NCBI GenBank assembly: GCA_034096865.1
Contig: JAWQFJ010026699.1
Span: forward strand, 18,501-82,500
Direction of reading: 5' to 3'
Length of the DNA stretch: 64,000 nt
From: Theodoxus fluviatilis
Taxonomy: Eukaryota > Mollusca > Gastropoda > Cycloneritida > Neritidae
Shown piece by piece: positions 21,482 to 64,000 of this stretch (position 1 is its first letter; every line of letters begins with the position of its first letter). The translations under genes were made by a program, and so were the position numbers. The notes under the pieces are model-generated. The model searched no databases. It was not told the DNA's origin and was given only the letters and a program-made list of their open reading frames with translations.

Positions 21482-23782
21482 GTTTTCTGTGGCATGAGAC
21501 CCATGGACACCGTCTCTCTATAGGTCTTCTATGGTGAGACCCATGGACACCATCTCTCTATAGGTCTTCTATGGTGAGACCCATGGACACCATCTCTCTA
21601 TAGGTCTTCTGTGGCGAGAGTCCCATGGACACCATCTCTCTATAGGTCTACTGTGGTGAGGCCCATGGACACCATCTCTCTATAGGTCTTCTGTGGCGTG
21701 AGGACCATGGACACCGTCTCTCCATAGGTCTTCTGTGGCGTGAGGCCCATGGACACCGTCTCTCCGTAGGTCTTCTGTGGTGAGGCCCATGGTCACCATC
21801 TCTCCATAGGTCTTCTGTGGCGTGAGTCCCATGGACACCATCTCTCTATAGGTCTTCTGTGGCATGAGGCCCATGGACACCATCTCTCTATAGGTCTTCT
21901 GTGGCATGAGGCCCATGGACACCATCTCTCTATAGGTCTTCTGTGGCATGAGGCCCATGGACACCATCTCTCTATAGGTCTTCTGTGGCATGAGGCCCAT
22001 GGACACCATCTCTCTATAGGTCTTCTAAGGTGTGAGACCCATGGACACCATTTCTCCATAGGTCTTCTGTGGCATGAGGCCCATGGACACTGTCTCTCCA
22101 TAGGTCTTCTATGGCATGAGACCCATGGACACCATCTCTCTATAGGTCTTCTGTGGTGAGGCCCATGGACACCATCTCTCCATAGGTCTTCTGTGGCATG
22201 AGTCCCATGGACACCATCTCTCTATAGGTCTTCTGTGGCATGAGACCCATGGACACCATCTCTCTTTAGGTCTTCTGTGGTGAGGCCCATGGACACCATC
22301 TCTCTATAGGTCTTCTGTGGCGTGAGGACCATGGACACCGTCTCTCTATAGGTCTTCTGTGGCATGAGACCCATGGACACCATCTCTCTATTGGTCTTCT
22401 GTGGTGAGGCCCATTGACACCATCTCTCTATAGGTCTTCTGTAGCGTGAGTCCTATGGACACCATCTCTCTATAGGTCTTCTGTGGCGTGATGACCATGG
22501 ACACCGTCTCTTTATAGGTCCTTCTGTGGCATGAGGCCCATGGACACCATCTCTCCATAGGTCTTCTGTGGCATGAGACCCATGGACACCATCTCTCTAT
22601 AGGTCTACTGTGGTGAGGCCCATGGACACCATCTCTCAGTAGGTCTTCTGTGGCATGAGGCCTTTGGACACCGTCTCTCCGTAGGTCTTCTGTGGTGAGG
22701 CCCATGGTCACCATCTCTCCATAGGTCTTCTGTGGCGTGAGTCCCATGGACACCATCTCTCTATAGGTCTTCTGTGGCATGAGGCCCATGGACACCATCT
22801 CTCTATAGGTCTTCTGTGGCATGAGGCCCATGGACACCATCTCTCTATAGGTCTTCTGTGGCATGAGGCCCATGGACACCATCTCTCTATAGGTCTTCTG
22901 TGGCATGAGGCCCATGGACACCATCTCTCTATAGGTCTTCTAAGGTGTGAGACCCATGGACACCATTTCTCCATAGGTCTTCTGTGGCATGAGGCCCATG
23001 GACACTGTCTCTCCATAGGTCTTCTATGGCATGAGACCCATGGACACCATCTCTCTATTGGTCTTCTGTGGTGAGGCCCATGGACACCATCTCTCCATAG
23101 GTCTTCTGTGGCATGAGGCCCATGGACACCGTCTCTCCATAGGTCTTCTGTGGCATGAGACCCACGGACACCATCTCTCCATAGGTCTTCTGTATCATGA
23201 GGCCCATGGACACCATCTCTCTATAGGTCTTCTGTGGCATGAGGCCCATGGTCACCATCTCTCTATAGGTCTTCTGTGGTGAGGCCCATGGACACCATCT
23301 CTCCATAGGTCTTCTGTGGCATGAGACCCACGGACACTGTCTCTCCATAGGTCTTCTGTGGCATAAGACCCATGGACCCTTCTATGGCGGGGCCCACAAT
23401 TGCCTGACGTGAGGCCCATGGACACCGTCTCTCCATAGGTCTTCTGTGGTGAGGCGCATGGACACCGTCTCTCCGTAGGTCTTCTGTGGCGGGGTCCACA
23501 ATTGCCTGGAGCAGTATTCAGACTGCCCCATATTCTTTGTGTACGTATGGTCAGTTTCTAAAAATCAGTGTGGAAGTGAAGTGTCTTATTTGATACAAAG
23601 TTGTAATAAGCAGAAATGTTTGTATTCTACTGGATTTGATATAAAAAATAACATTGTGAAGGGTAATTTTGTCTCTTTTTATACATAACTTGTCTTTCAA
23701 TGAAATTCGGAAGTGAAAATGACTGAGTATATCAGTAGCCCCAAAAGCTCCATTACCACGGATTCCCACTGACAAGAAGAGC

Positions 23783-24136
23783 CAGGGTTTCTGCGGTCAT
23801 TAAAAACTTGGAAAAGTTGAGAAATTTCCAATATTTTTCAAGGTTCTTGAAAAGTTCAGAAATTTTGGCTAAAACTGAAAGGTCATGGAAAAGTTAGTAA
23901 ATTTCTGCATCGGCCAAAGTTATTTTCAATCGTGCTTATCAGAGTGCCAACTTTTTCACCTTTGAATGTTTTCCTGTCTTTTCATGCTTTTAGTTTATCC
24001 AGATTTTAATTTCATCTCTAGCAGTGCGAAACAATGGTAAATTCTCACAGATTTGTGCAAGAAAATGTCATTGGATTTTTCAAGAAGTCATGGAAAAGTT
24101 GTGAAATTTGTTTCTTGAAAGTCTGCAGGAACCCTG
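23783..24136. mobile_element. Small inverted-terminus element (hAT-like MITE candidate)
   Basis: Starts CAGGGTTTCTGC and ends GCAGGAACCCTG. The interior is AT-rich with repeated GAAAAGTT motifs. No clear 8-bp target duplication was found, so the class is tentative. Confidence 0.6.
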
Positions 24137-24724
24137 AAGATCATTCACAAAAAGGTGCTGTGTGTGATTCTCCTTGAAATTTTTGTCGGAGGTGACTTCT
24201 GTGTGTATGGCACTGGGATGGAGACACAGATGTATTTTGTACAGGTTGAGAATGTTATTAAACATAACATTTAATCAGTGCCTAATAACGAGGCTTAGTG
24301 AATAAGCACTTTATTTAGACATATTTAATGCTTTTTGGCTTCTTTTATTGAAAACTGCATAGCAGTTTTTTGTTTTCTCCTCAAAATGGGATGGGATGAC
24401 TTATGAGGAAGTCTGCAGGTGGCATTATATTATTTGGTATAAATTCAAGATTTCAACAAGGAAAAGTTCTCGCAGAATCTCAAGACGATGTAAACAAATT
24501 TGCCACAAAAGGGAGCCAAGGTAAAGTGGAATCTTGGAGATTTTACAATGTATATTAGTCAATAATTACCAGGAAGGAAAGTTATTTATAGGGTGTTCCT
24601 TTACGTTCGTACCTTTACAGTCGACACTGGATTGCACAGGAGTTCATTACTTGAGTTACATCAAGTGAATACACGTGATTGTTGCATAATTAAAACAAGA
24701 AAAAGGTATTAAGCTCTTTGCTGT

Positions 24725-25019
24725 TGTGGCAGGAATGCCGAGAAATGCCCCGACCCCGAGGGAGGGCACGCGAATTGGCCCAGGGCTCCGGGTAAGAGCC
24801 AGATAAAAGAGCTAGAACATATTAAAAAGGCTTCTCACCTTAGTCGCTCGACGCTTGTCACTGTATCTTCAATTATGCACCCCGGTCACCGGTGATGCTG
24901 CCTTTTATACGTGCTCACCCAACCAATCCAATTGGCTCTTACGGGTGAGCACTAATCGGTGGTTTCGACAGGTCGATCGCCCATTCCAAGGGCGGTAACT
25001 AGGAGCGCCTCCTGCCACA
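24725..25019. mobile_element. Solo LTR, 295 bp
   Basis: Begins TGTGGCAGGA, ends TCCTGCCACA, and is flanked by CTGT at 24721-24724 and 25020-25023. It contains TTTTATA motifs. No internal retrotransposon region is present, as expected after LTR-LTR recombination. The family is unknown and the orientation was not set. Confidence 0.75.
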
Positions 25020-25023
25020 CTGT

Positions 25024-27198
25024 TATAAAGCAGATTGCTGGGTTACTGAGAGTTTCAGTATTTTATTTGTTATCAAAGCTGTAATAAACAAGTGAACATA
25101 CATGTATCTTAGTTTGTGATTTTATTACATTTTGAACGAGTTTAATAAATACCTATGAAATTGTGGTGTATTCCTGGAAATATGATATATCAAACCTTTT
25201 ATTCTTCTGCAGTCTATAGCCCAAAATAGAATTATGAAAGACATCTTTGTCTGCCAGTGCTAATGAACAAAACAGAACAGCTTATTTGTCGAAGGTCATG
25301 AGACCATTACAAAAGGAGGTATACCTCAACCAGCAGCAAAAGTGGATGCACTCGTCTTGTCATACTCACTCCCTTGATGCTCTGGCCAGTGCCACACCTC
25401 ACACACTTCTAGCACGCCATACTTCAGGGTCAAAGCTTTCTCGAGTTCACAGTGAATGTATGTCCCAATCTATGGACAGTCCGTGGCAACACGAGTCAAA
25501 CTGTAAAGCTGTGAAGAATCAATCGCCTGGTGCACATCCATCTATTCCACTTTTTCTTATCAGTCTTTTGTGCACGTACGACATAAAGGAAAGAGAAGCT
25601 TATCTTGACATCACATGTAAAGCTCGATTCTCTTGTGTGTATTCGTGGAAAAGGGGTAATATAACCAATGCAGAGGTGTGTGTAAAAGGATATTGTGCGG
25701 GTGACTGACATACTATGGTGTGTTACAATAGGTGCAGTGGAGTGGGGGTCCCGTCTGCAGATGTGTAAACTGAGCACAGTGGATTTTTACCACGATGGAC
25801 TGCTTGTCTAGTGCTGAGTGGGATAAAAGAGTGGGGACTATATGAAGATGGGAGTTGAGAAGGTAGATGATTGATTTCATGCTTGTAAGGTGGTGTGTGT
25901 CAGTCAGTGTCTTTCCTCCGTGCGCATAATGGGTGAACGAGAAGAGGAACGTGGACTGCTGTTCTCCGTGTGTGTAGCTTCAGAATTTCGATTTTGAGGA
26001 CACTTCCAAATGTACTCGGACTTCGTGAGTAGTGTGAACAATGGAAGGAAGTGGTGTGTGACTGGAGTCTGGAGGCTAGCCTTGTACTGATGACCAGCTA
26101 TGGAACATGTCCCCTGAGGATCTCCAGCGGAGTTTGGAGGGGTCCCTGGGGGTGGTCCCCCTGCGAGGCGGGGTCAGGGGTGAACCTGGCACCGTAAGGA
26201 TGGATGGCTGGGTGGTCCGCCGCGCCTCCGGTTGGATTCCTGCGCAGTGTTGTCAACCCACCAGTGGCGTCTCTCGGGGATGATAGGGCGAGAAAGATTT
26301 CTGAGAGGGTCGGAGTGAGCGGGGATGCAGCCCTAGTGCGGACAGCACGTGGCAGCCGGCGTGTGTGCAAAGGTGTATGACGGGTGGGGGACATTGGAGA
26401 TCAAAGTGGGTGTTGTCGTGTGGAAGACGTATATATGCTCACGGGTTGGATGATCAAAGTGAATCAAGTGAGCGGAGGGCAGAAACGAGTTGAGCGGCAG
26501 AAGTCAACGAGTCCAGTGTGAGTGCGAAGGAGTTTGCTGAAAAGGCCAATGAGTGCAAACAACCAGTCATAGGAGCGGGCTGGCTAGGGCGGAGAAGCGA
26601 CTGGTGGGATAAGGATCAGACTGATCTGTATGGGCGCAGCTCACGTGAATACATAAATGTGCAAATTATGAAGCTGAGTTGACAGATACAATCACGCTAC
26701 TGCCACTAATACTAACACACGCTGTCTAGCAGATGGCACGGAGGAGAGCTACGGAAAGATCTCTCCACAAAAGGTTACACTGAAGCTAAAAAAGTGGACT
26801 GATTTTATGGGTCTCTGCAAAAGGATGTTTTTGCAGTTGGCACATCTGGATAATTTAAAAAAATAATATTTTAACAGATACATGTATACAAGACAGTTAA
26901 AAACGATATCTTTAGCAAGTCAGAATCATCAAATAATCACAGCATCAACAACAAAAACAAGACTAAGGCAAATTCCAAATGGTATGGAAGCACAGGAGTG
27001 TGGTAAGTGGTGATGCCAGTGGGAGTGGTTTGCTTGACTTTGAGTCCCCAGGCTGAGCACCACAGCGGTGTTGTTGAGCAATGGAATGGGTGAGCAAGTA
27101 AATGGGTGGTATCACTGGGGACCAGCCAGATTCAGCCTCCCGAGATGTTTCAACTTTACATCTCATTGTGACAAGGAATCCCTCACCTCACCAGGAAT
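25024..27198. other. Intergenic spacer between the two convergent genes, no gene recognised
   Basis: Unique-looking sequence with a GC-rich patch at about 26090-26400. Open frames here (for example 25247-25708 on the plus strand) match nothing I recognise and lack supporting context. Confidence 0.5.
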
Positions 27199-27510
27199 GA
27201 CACTATCACAGCCTTCATGGTTTCTCTTGGTGAGACCTGATCCTGCATGCCAGCACCGACAGGAGGAGGCAGGAATGACAGCCTTCATGGTTTCTCTTGG
27301 TGAGTCCTGATCCTGCATGCCAGCACAGACAGGAGGAGGCAGGAATGACACTATCACAGCCTTCATGGTTTCTCTTGGTGAGACCTGATCCTGCATGCCA
27401 GCACCGACAGGAGGAGGCAGGAATGACAGCCTTCATGGTTTCTCTTGGTGAGACCTGATCCTGCATGCCAGCACCGACAGGAGGAGGCAGGAATGACACT
27501 ATCACAGCCT

Positions 27511-49914
<22,404 letters not shown>

Positions 49915-50328
49915 TTCGGACGAAGCTTCTTCTGTACCAAAATCAAAACACTACTGATATCGTTATTGCCCAATCACAGACGGATTCCGACAGTCCCTTC
50001 ATAATTTAACTTTTTACATTCATCAAACTGTTTCTTTGCCTATTGTGGAAATTCAGGAACAGCGAAACTTCACAACAAGACATGCCGCCGACAGCCGCCA
50101 CACCTAAAAAAATGTATAGTTACTTCTTCTGAAAAAATACCCCCCAAAATTATTGTATCGCCAAATAAAAAAATTAGATGATACAAATTTGTTTCCAATA
50201 TCAATTATTAACAGCACACAAATAATGCCAACAGAAAGTAAACGATATTCCCGTTTTATTTGACAGCACTAGTGTCAGCGTTGACCGGATGTGAATTTAG
50301 TAGATCAGAGTTGCGGTTCTTGGCAGAA
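49915..50328. promoter_or_regulatory. Shared head-to-head promoter region of PIGG and KRI1
   Basis: The two start codons face away from each other with 414 bases between them. No other promoter space exists for either gene unless there are untranslated upstream exons. No TATA box was identified with confidence. ACCGGATGTG (about 50284) resembles an ETS site but this is weak. Confidence 0.6.
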
Positions 50329-60514
<10,186 letters not shown>

Positions 60515-61676
60515 GTAAGTGCACCCAGTGTGTCACCTCTCTTCTTCCTTAAAGATCCATGTGGGAATCACATGATGCAGTCATTGTTGTCATCATCCCC
60601 ATTGTCAGCATCATCGTAGTCCTTGGTGCACTGTGTAGAACTTTTATTGCAGTGCCTTTTTGGAGTGGATTTTGAGGGAAAGAAGGAGGAAATGGGCCAA
60701 AATCTGGGAGGTAGGTGCCACTGCTATCTCGGTGTCATTCTCATAACTGTTAGATCATCTTGATTCAGACTGCACTCAATCCATGTTGCCATAGAAACTA
60801 ATGTACAGTTTCATCAGAATACAGTATTTTTGGACTGCAAGTTGCTTCATTATATAGGCTGCACCACCCACCCACCCCCACCTTTAAAACTCCCCCAACT
60901 ATTATACTTTTATAGTCATGAAGAACTGCATCACAGTGTATGGCATTGTGATGGTACGTCCTTTCCGCATTAGTAAGAATGTAAAAGCCAGCCAGGCCTC
61001 AAATAAATGTAGTTATTAGAGAACCAGCCATGCCTAGAAAATAGTTTGTTGTGGTGAGACGGTGGAGCCGCTAAATGAGAAGGATTTGACTTTGACAAAA
61101 CTTTATTTAAATACACCCAGATTTCTCCGTCCCAGGTTTATTTAAATATCATGACAATGTGGGATGTTATATTGGCTGCAACCTTGTGTCGTTAGCTTTG
61201 GTTTAAACGCCTACAACGGGCCAAAGCAAAAAGACAAAAAGTATTTACAGGAACTTCCCAACCCTTCAAACTTGTTGACAAAACTTTGACATTGAATACG
61301 TCATACAGTGCTTGACGGCGTCATATTCAGTGATTGACGGCGTCATATTCAGAGTGAGGATTTTTGGAGAGAGGGAGGGGCGAGATTGGTCTCTGGCGAG
61401 AGGTTGGAGTGTTGAACGCGAGTGAAACAGGACGGATGGAATTGAAACAATCCCCGATCTCAGAATGATGTGACTTGCTTTAAGGACGGAATGTCTGAGC
61501 TTCCCTTATCAGACACAACTCTTGGTGGAGACTTTGAGTGTTGAATCGGCACAATGGGGACTGGCCATAGTTACCTACGATGACAAACGTTATGCCCACA
61601 CTGGAAGAAGAACAGTTGACGTCTGCCCTCTAAATCTGATGGACTCCAGTTCTGAATCGCCCTGGCCTCCTTTAAT
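60515..61676. other. KRI1 intron 9 sequence, no exon recognised
   Basis: I found no further KRI1 exon. A short duplicated GACGGCGTCATATTCAG motif occurs at about 61315-61352. Confidence 0.45.
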
Positions 61677-62084
61677 GACCCCTTCTCTCAAGACCAACAC
61701 CTTGTGTCAGTCGTCACCTCACCCGTTGAATGTCAACCGCGAGGGTCAACGGTCCTGACCCCTTCTCTCAAGACCAACACCTTGTGTCAGTCGTCACCTC
61801 ACTTGTTGAATGACAACCGCCAGGGTCAACGGTCCTGACCCCTTTTCTCAAGACCCACACCTTTTGTCAGTCGTCACCTCACCCGTTGAACAACAATCGC
61901 CAGGGTCAACGATCCTGACCCCTTCTCTCAAGACCAACACCTTGTGTCAGTCGTCACCTCACTTGTTGAACGACAACCGCCAGGGTCAACGGTCCTGACC
62001 CCTTCTCTCAAGACCCACACCTTGTGTCAGTCGTCACCTCACCCGTTGATAAACAACCACCAGGGTCAATGGTCCTGACCCCTT
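61677..62084. repeat. 80-bp minisatellite, 5 copies
   Basis: The unit begins GACCCCTTCTCTCAAGACCA and includes CAGTCGTCACCTCACCCGTT. The copies are exactly 80 bases apart. Confidence 0.95.
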
Positions 62085-62424
62085 CAGCAGTCTCGAACTC
62101 TCTCTTCCCAGATAAGTTGAACGTTTTAATATAGGCTGGCTGGCTAAGTTAGGATTGAGTGATTATTTAGCAACCATTGTCTATCTTTTAATCATTAGTA
62201 AAGTCAGTTGAATTGTGGATGTCTGTTCTCATTTTTCTCTGTTGTCTAGTTCGTCCTTAACAGCAGGGAAGATGGGTAAATGTTACAGGATGGTATCATG
62301 TTTCCCTAGACAAACTATGAGCTAAAGTTAATCAGAGTATTGGTCCTGTAACAGCATGATCAACAAGTGCCCTTAGTACAACAGCGCATGCCTTGGATTG
62401 TCAACAGTGGAAATGTCAGACAGA

Positions 62425-62439
62425 CACACATGCACGCAT

Positions 62440-62475
<36 letters not shown>

Positions 62476-62601
62476 ACACACACACGCACATAAGCAAACA
62501 CACACACACACACAGACACACAGACTTGTGCGCACACACACACACACACACAAAAGCAAACACACACACACAGACAGACACACAGACTTGCGCACACACA
62601 G

Positions 62602-62641
<40 letters not shown>

Positions 62642-62643
62642 TT

Positions 62644-62678
<35 letters not shown>

Positions 62679-62729
62679 GACAGACAGACAGACAGATGCA
62701 CAGACACGCACACACAATAGACAGGCACA

Positions 62730-62762
<33 letters not shown>
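62425..62762. repeat. (CA)n-rich compound microsatellite
   Basis: CA runs broken by a repeated GACTTGCGCACACACA motif, giving a loose higher-order period of about 60 bases. Confidence 0.93.
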
Positions 62763-62763
<1 letters not shown>

Positions 62764-64000
62764 TGCAATTGTTAATCCACATGAGGAATTTTATTGGTAA
62801 AACTACAGCTTGTGATCTTTAAAATACACATTAATTTAAGGTATACAAAATTTACTAGAAGTTACGAGGCACACAGGGTAAGTGATATGAATGTCTGTCT
62901 CACGCATGAGCATATTGGCCATTGCTTATGGCACAGGGGTCACTTTGGAGGGAAAAAAGTATCACCTTATAGTCTGAAAAATATAATACTCAGGCATGTC
63001 CCGTGGCCCAACGCCATGCAGTGCCAGGTGTGACTGGGATACCAGGGAACTCTACTGCTTGCAGTCCTGTCACTCATAGTAGGGTGGCATACCCATCTCA
63101 TCATCTTTGTTATTATAATCATCATAATCACCACCATTATGAATACAGTAACCATCAGTGTCGCAAGTTATCTAATAGCTATAATGCAGTTTTGCGATGC
63201 TGCACCTTCAGTCCTTCAGGAACGATGTAATCGCCCTGAAGGTGAAAGCTATTTGACACTCTGGGGTTTACAACTAAACCTAACTGCCACACTTTTGGGG
63301 GACACCACAGATAAACAAACAATGTCAACACAACAAGTGAGAAGAGAACCACTGAATCTGGTACAAAAAAATAACAGTTTAATCAAACACAAACTTTCCC
63401 CTTCCTGCCCGAGGCAGTGAAGGGTGAACGCAGGCAGCGCTCAAACAAAATGAAGACCAAGATCAGCAACACAGTCTTGGTCCAGCAGAAGCAAGGTGGC
63501 GCCGCTTCCGCTGTAAACAGAAAAGTAAACAACAACCCCAGACGACCTTCTAGCAAAAGGTTCACCAATCTCAATACTTCCAAGAAAAAGTCACAAGCAA
63601 CAAAACAACAACGTTACTGGTAACGTGTTTAAAGTTGACACTGTGATGCAAGAAAAACACAATCCCCATCCAACTTCTGTTTCACGAAACGGGGAAAAAA
63701 GTTCCTTTTAATTCCTCCCAAAAACCCTCTCTTCCACCATTCGTTAAGACCGTCCTGGCCTGAACAACAACAATCCACAATGATAAAATTCCCCACAAAC
63801 ACTTCCAATCCCAAGAGGTACAAGTACACCACCTCTTCCCGTTTGCACTCTAAGTCCACCAAAAGACTTAACTCCAAATGAAATATCAACAAAAGAAACT
63901 CCTCCCTTAATTTCTCCACAATTCTAAATTAGAAGAAAAAACACCAAAGTCCTTTCCTGAACTCCACCTGAAATGTCCGCTCCCCTCTCCGAGGAAGTAA
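62763..64000. other. Unassigned right end of the window
   Basis: No convincing exon, RNA gene or complete mobile element. The stretch 63340-64000 is A/C-rich on the plus strand and may belong to a retroelement flank, but I found no termini. Confidence 0.4.

Noticed and set aside
25247..25708. 153-codon plus-strand frame in the spacer
   Set aside because: No recognised motif, no splice or promoter evidence, and composition like non-coding DNA.
26098..26394. 98-codon Pro/Arg-rich minus-strand frame
   Set aside because: It lies in a GC-rich patch and resembles nothing I recognise; possibly an old element fragment but not supportable.
62280..62353. TGTTACAGGA ... TCCTGTAACA as a tiny LTR or MITE
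   Set aside because: Only about 73 bases long, no target duplication, and no second copy in the window.
63383..63919. Minus-strand frames near the right edge as a gene
   Set aside because: Short, without known motifs, and in low-complexity A/C-rich sequence.

Overview
This is a stretch of animal genomic DNA, most likely from a mollusc (perhaps a gastropod). That assignment is inference. It rests on three intron-bearing host genes, many tandem and simple repeats, and several transposable element classes, including Penelope-like, RTE-like, a Ty3/gypsy-type element with unusual gene order, and small foldback DNA elements. No prokaryotic features, CRISPR arrays or rRNA genes were seen.

Layout. 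Bases 11-8489 are a complete, young LTR retrotransposon with 1753-bp LTRs and a 5-bp target duplication. It landed inside a Penelope-like reverse transcriptase gene (8490-9955, minus strand, continuing at bases 1-10). That nest appears to lie in an intron of an Ldh_2-type (malate/L-lactate dehydrogenase family) oxidoreductase gene on the plus strand. The last eight coding exons of that gene run from 11183 to 21481. PIGG, the GPI ethanolamine phosphate transferase 2 gene, converges on it from the minus strand. It is complete here: 12 exons, 49914 down to 27511, 1027 codons plus stop. A KRI1 homologue (ribosome biogenesis) starts 414 bp from PIGG in head-to-head arrangement. It has nine exons in the window (50329-60514) and runs off the right edge. 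All exon joins were placed by hand; reading phase is kept at every junction.

Mobile DNA in introns and spacers includes an RTE-like non-LTR element with target duplication in PIGG intron 2, itself broken by a DNA element with a 9-bp duplication. There is a 1.8-kb solo LTR resembling the left-hand element, a 295-bp solo LTR, at least five small inverted-repeat elements, a SINE-like family, and a dispersed repeat packed with nuclear-receptor half-sites.

The most unusual feature is the relation of minisatellites to gene structure. At seven places a tandem array has a unit that includes a real splice site or the stop codon of the neighbouring exon. As a result the true junction is followed or preceded by up to nine near-identical decoys. 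The arrays at PIGG exons 4, 5 and 9 copy the donor; those at the oxidoreductase exon 6 and KRI1 exon 8 copy the acceptor; those at the ends of the oxidoreductase and PIGG genes copy the terminal codons and stop. Other introns carry arrays that begin within a few to about 80 bases of an exon edge.
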